From JACDAN01 sp963827705 (GTDB lineage Bacteria; Actinomycetota; Thermoleophilia; Gaiellales; Gaiellaceae), in contig CAWHBN010000002.1 in assembly GCA_963827705.1 (NCBI GenBank), forward strand, positions 1-64,000: a stretch of DNA of 64,000 nucleotides, read 5' to 3'. The position numbers and the translations under genes were made by a program. The number at the start of each line of letters is the position of its first letter. The stretch's first letter is position 1. The notes beneath the pieces were generated by a model. The model did not search any database, was not told where the DNA came from, and saw only the letters and a program-made list of their open reading frames with translations. Positions 62,557 to 64,000 of the stretch are shown here, piece by piece.

Positions 62557-63456
62557 CTGAAGGCATTGGTGCTTGCGGCCGGGTACGCCACCCGGCTCCG
62601 GCCGCTCACCGACCAGGTCGCGAAGCCCCTCCTGCCGCTGGCAGGACGGCCGATGCTGGACTACCTCTACGACCGGATCGCCGAGGTCGGGGCGGTAGAC
62701 GAGCTCCATGTGGTGACGAACTCCCGCTTCGCTGCGGACTTCCGCGACTGGGCGGAGGGCGGTGAGCGACCGTTGCGCATCGTCGTCCACGACGACGGCA
62801 CGACGTCCAACGACGACCGGCTCGGGGCCGTCGGCGACATGGCGTTCGCGATCGACCGCGGTGGGCTCCAGAGCGAGGATCTCCTGGTGCTCGCCGGGGA
62901 CAACTTGATCGGCTACGGGCTCGACGAGCTCGTCTCATTCTGGCGGGAGAAGGGCGCCGAGGCCGCAATCGCCGTGCACCGTGTGGACGACCCCGAGCTC
63001 ATCACCCAGTACGGGGTGGCCGAGCTCGACGAGGACGATCGCGTCGTCTCGCTCGAGGAGAAGCCCTCGCAGCCGCGCAGCGACCTCGCGGTCACCGCGT
63101 CATACGTGTACTCGGCGAAGCTCGCCTCCTTGATCCCGACCTACCTCGCAGAGGGGCGATCGCCGGACGCGCCGGGCAACTTCGTCGTCTGGCTCCACAC
63201 CCGCGAGCCGGTGTACGGCTACCGCTTCGCCGGCGACTGGATGGACATCGGCGACCCGCAGCAGCTCCTCGTCGCGGACAACCTGATGCGCGAGCGCGCC
63301 GGGCTCCCGTGCGCGCGCCGAATACTCGCTCGAGAAGTAACACTTCCGGCGCAGATCCGTGTGCCACTCGCGCGGATTTCCCGAGTAGCGTCGAGGCGAT
63401 GTGGTCCTCGACCTCCTGCTGCCCCGTCGTTGCGTTTCCTGTGCCCGTCTGGGTGA
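62557..63456 (+). CDS. Sugar-phosphate nucleotidyltransferase, start codon CTG or inside the repeat
   Basis: LKALVLAAGYATRLRPLTDQ VAKPLLPLAGRP is the nucleotidyltransferase signature (GxxTRLxPxT...PKP-like). LVLAGDNLIGYGLDEL (metal Asp), GVAELDEDDRVVSLEEKPSQ P and WMDIGDPQQLLVADNLM follow. The expected initiator is CTG at 62557, since no ATG/GTG/TTG fits there. Alternatively a GTG at 62494 within the repeat adds 21 residues. The given frame ends at 63456, inside comF. A single shift near 63315 would give AEYSLEK and a TAA at 63338, a more natural end. Confidence 0.8.
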   Translation: MKALVLAAGYATRLRPLTDQVAKPLLPLAGRPMLDYLYDRIAEVGAVDELHVVTNSRFAADFRDWAEGGERPLRIVVHDDGTTSNDDRLGAVGDMAFAIDRGGLQSEDLLVLAGDNLIGYGLDELVSFWREKGAEAAIAVHRVDDPELITQYGVAELDEDDRVVSLEEKPSQPRSDLAVTASYVYSAKLASLIPTYLAEGRSPDAPGNFVVWLHTREPVYGYRFAGDWMDIGDPQQLLVADNLMRERAGLPCARRILAREVTLPAQIRVPLARISRVASRRCGPRPPAAPSLRFLCPSG

Positions 63457-64000
63457 GGATCTCTGCCCGGACTGCCGGGCCGCGCTTCCATTCCTGCTCG
63501 GCACGCACTGCGAGCGCTGCGGCGCGCCGACGGCGTGGCCCGTGCGGCGCTGCCGTGAGTGCTCGGGCCGCCGGCTCGCGTTCGCCTCCGCGCGCTCGGC
63601 CGTGGCCTACGAGTCATCCGTCCCTGCGGTCGTGGCCGCGTGGAAGGAGCGCGGGCTCCGGCGGCTGGCCGAGCTCGCGGCGGAGGTCGTCGCCGACTGC
63701 CTCGCCTGTCCGGCCGCCGAAGGCATAGCGTTCATCCCGCCCGACGGCGACCGAAGCGTGCGCCGCGGCCACCATCCCGCGGAGCACCTCGCCCGTGCGC
63801 TCGGGCGACGCTGGGGACTGCCGGTGGTTCGATCGCTGGGCCGAACGCGCGCCCCGCGGCCTCAGCGCGGGCTCGCGCTACCGGATCGCCGCCGCAACGT
63901 CGCGGGCGCGTTCGCGGCCAGGCAGCCGGTCCCGAAGCGCCTCGTGCTCGTGGACGACGTCTACACCACCGGAGCGACCGCGACGGCCGCGGCGTCCGCA
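63401..64000 (+). CDS. comF: ComF family phosphoribosyltransferase-like protein, 3' end outside window
   Basis: GTG 63401; 200 residues visible. The N-terminal zinc-finger region has four Cys pairs (RRCVSCAR, LCPDCRA, HCERCGAP, RCRECSG). The type I PRTase fold follows, ending at the PRPP loop RLVLVDDVYTTGATATAAA. RGHHPAEHLARALGR is the usual ComF helix. In naturally transformable bacteria it aids ssDNA handling; elsewhere its role is unclear. The window cuts off the last ~20-30 residues. Confidence 0.9.
   Translation, partial: MVLDLLLPRRCVSCARLGEDLCPDCRAALPFLLGTHCERCGAPTAWPVRRCRECSGRRLAFASARSAVAYESSVPAVVAAWKERGLRRLAELAAEVVADCLACPAAEGIAFIPPDGDRSVRRGHHPAEHLARALGRRWGLPVVRSLGRTRAPRPQRGLALPDRRRNVAGAFAARQPVPKRLVLVDDVYTTGATATAAASA

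Overview
The window is GC-rich bacterial chromosome with genes on both strands and very little spacer. Gene content points to an actinobacterium, probably a deep lineage such as Thermoleophilia/Gaiellales (inference; no rRNA or tRNA gene was seen). The signs are clpS followed by a DUF2017 gene, a DUF1206 membrane protein, an RF1 with a GPGGQS loop, an F420/NADP-type oxidoreductase, a SARP/BTAD regulator, many GTG starts and frequent 4-base stop/start overlaps. Many otherwise typical housekeeping genes (prfA, prmC, sua5, glyA, the ETF dehydrogenase, methylmalonyl-CoA mutase, UDP-glucose dehydrogenase) are broken by single-base frameshifts. Since essential genes are hit while long neighbours such as metH are intact, most breaks are probably sequence or assembly errors. 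Such loci are annotated as one gene with the breaks noted. || Layout. 1-4 kb: a cyclic-nucleotide-binding protein, a glyoxalase-fold protein, greA and typA. 4-6.6 kb: remnants of a SARP/AfsR-like regulator, an 11-bp-spaced direct repeat, and a secreted protein. 6.7-12.2 kb: DUF2017, clpS, an F420/NADP oxidoreductase, an MFS transporter, an NYN protein, the principal-type sigma factor, DUF1206 and a PAP2 phosphatase. 12.2-23.5 kb: acyl-CoA and propionate metabolism (thiolase, 3-hydroxyacyl-CoA dehydrogenase, acyl-CoA dehydrogenase, cob(I)alamin adenosyltransferase, both methylmalonyl-CoA mutase subunits, enoyl-CoA hydratase), interleaved with an XRE/nucleotidyltransferase remnant and a tandem pair of membrane-anchored proteins. 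25-28.6 kb: etfB, etfA and the ETF dehydrogenase, which take electrons from the acyl-CoA dehydrogenases. 28.7-35.4 kb: a threonine-dehydratase-like enzyme, rpmE, DUF1385, prfA, prmC, sua5, glyA and upp. 35.4-51.6 kb: a WecA-like transferase and an F-type ATP synthase operon (atpZ, I, B, E, F, H, A, G, then D, C). The operon is split between atpG and atpD by a complete oligopeptide ABC transporter and two small genes. 51.6-62.4 kb: metH behind a candidate attenuator, an LCP-family cell-wall ligase, UDP-glucose dehydrogenase, two sugar nucleotidyltransferases, a cupin, a MerR regulator and ahcY. metH and ahcY together run the methyl cycle. The window ends inside comF. || The most unusual feature is a family of four closely related ~160-bp imperfect palindromes. 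They lie at etfB/etfA, atpF/atpH, atpA/atpG and ahcY/nucleotidyltransferase. Each sits at or within a few bases of the upstream gene's stop and ends 2 bp before the downstream start codon, in the same orientation as the genes. Traces of a duplicated TA suggest a MITE-like element that inserts into TAATG/TAGTG-type junctions. Its right end supplies the ribosome-binding site of the next gene, inside a stem that could hide it, and stem changes between copies are partly compensatory. Other points of interest are probable CTG start codons at CTGA stop/start overlaps, a small orphan gene bracketed by two identical palindromes, and a two-state hairpin just before metH.
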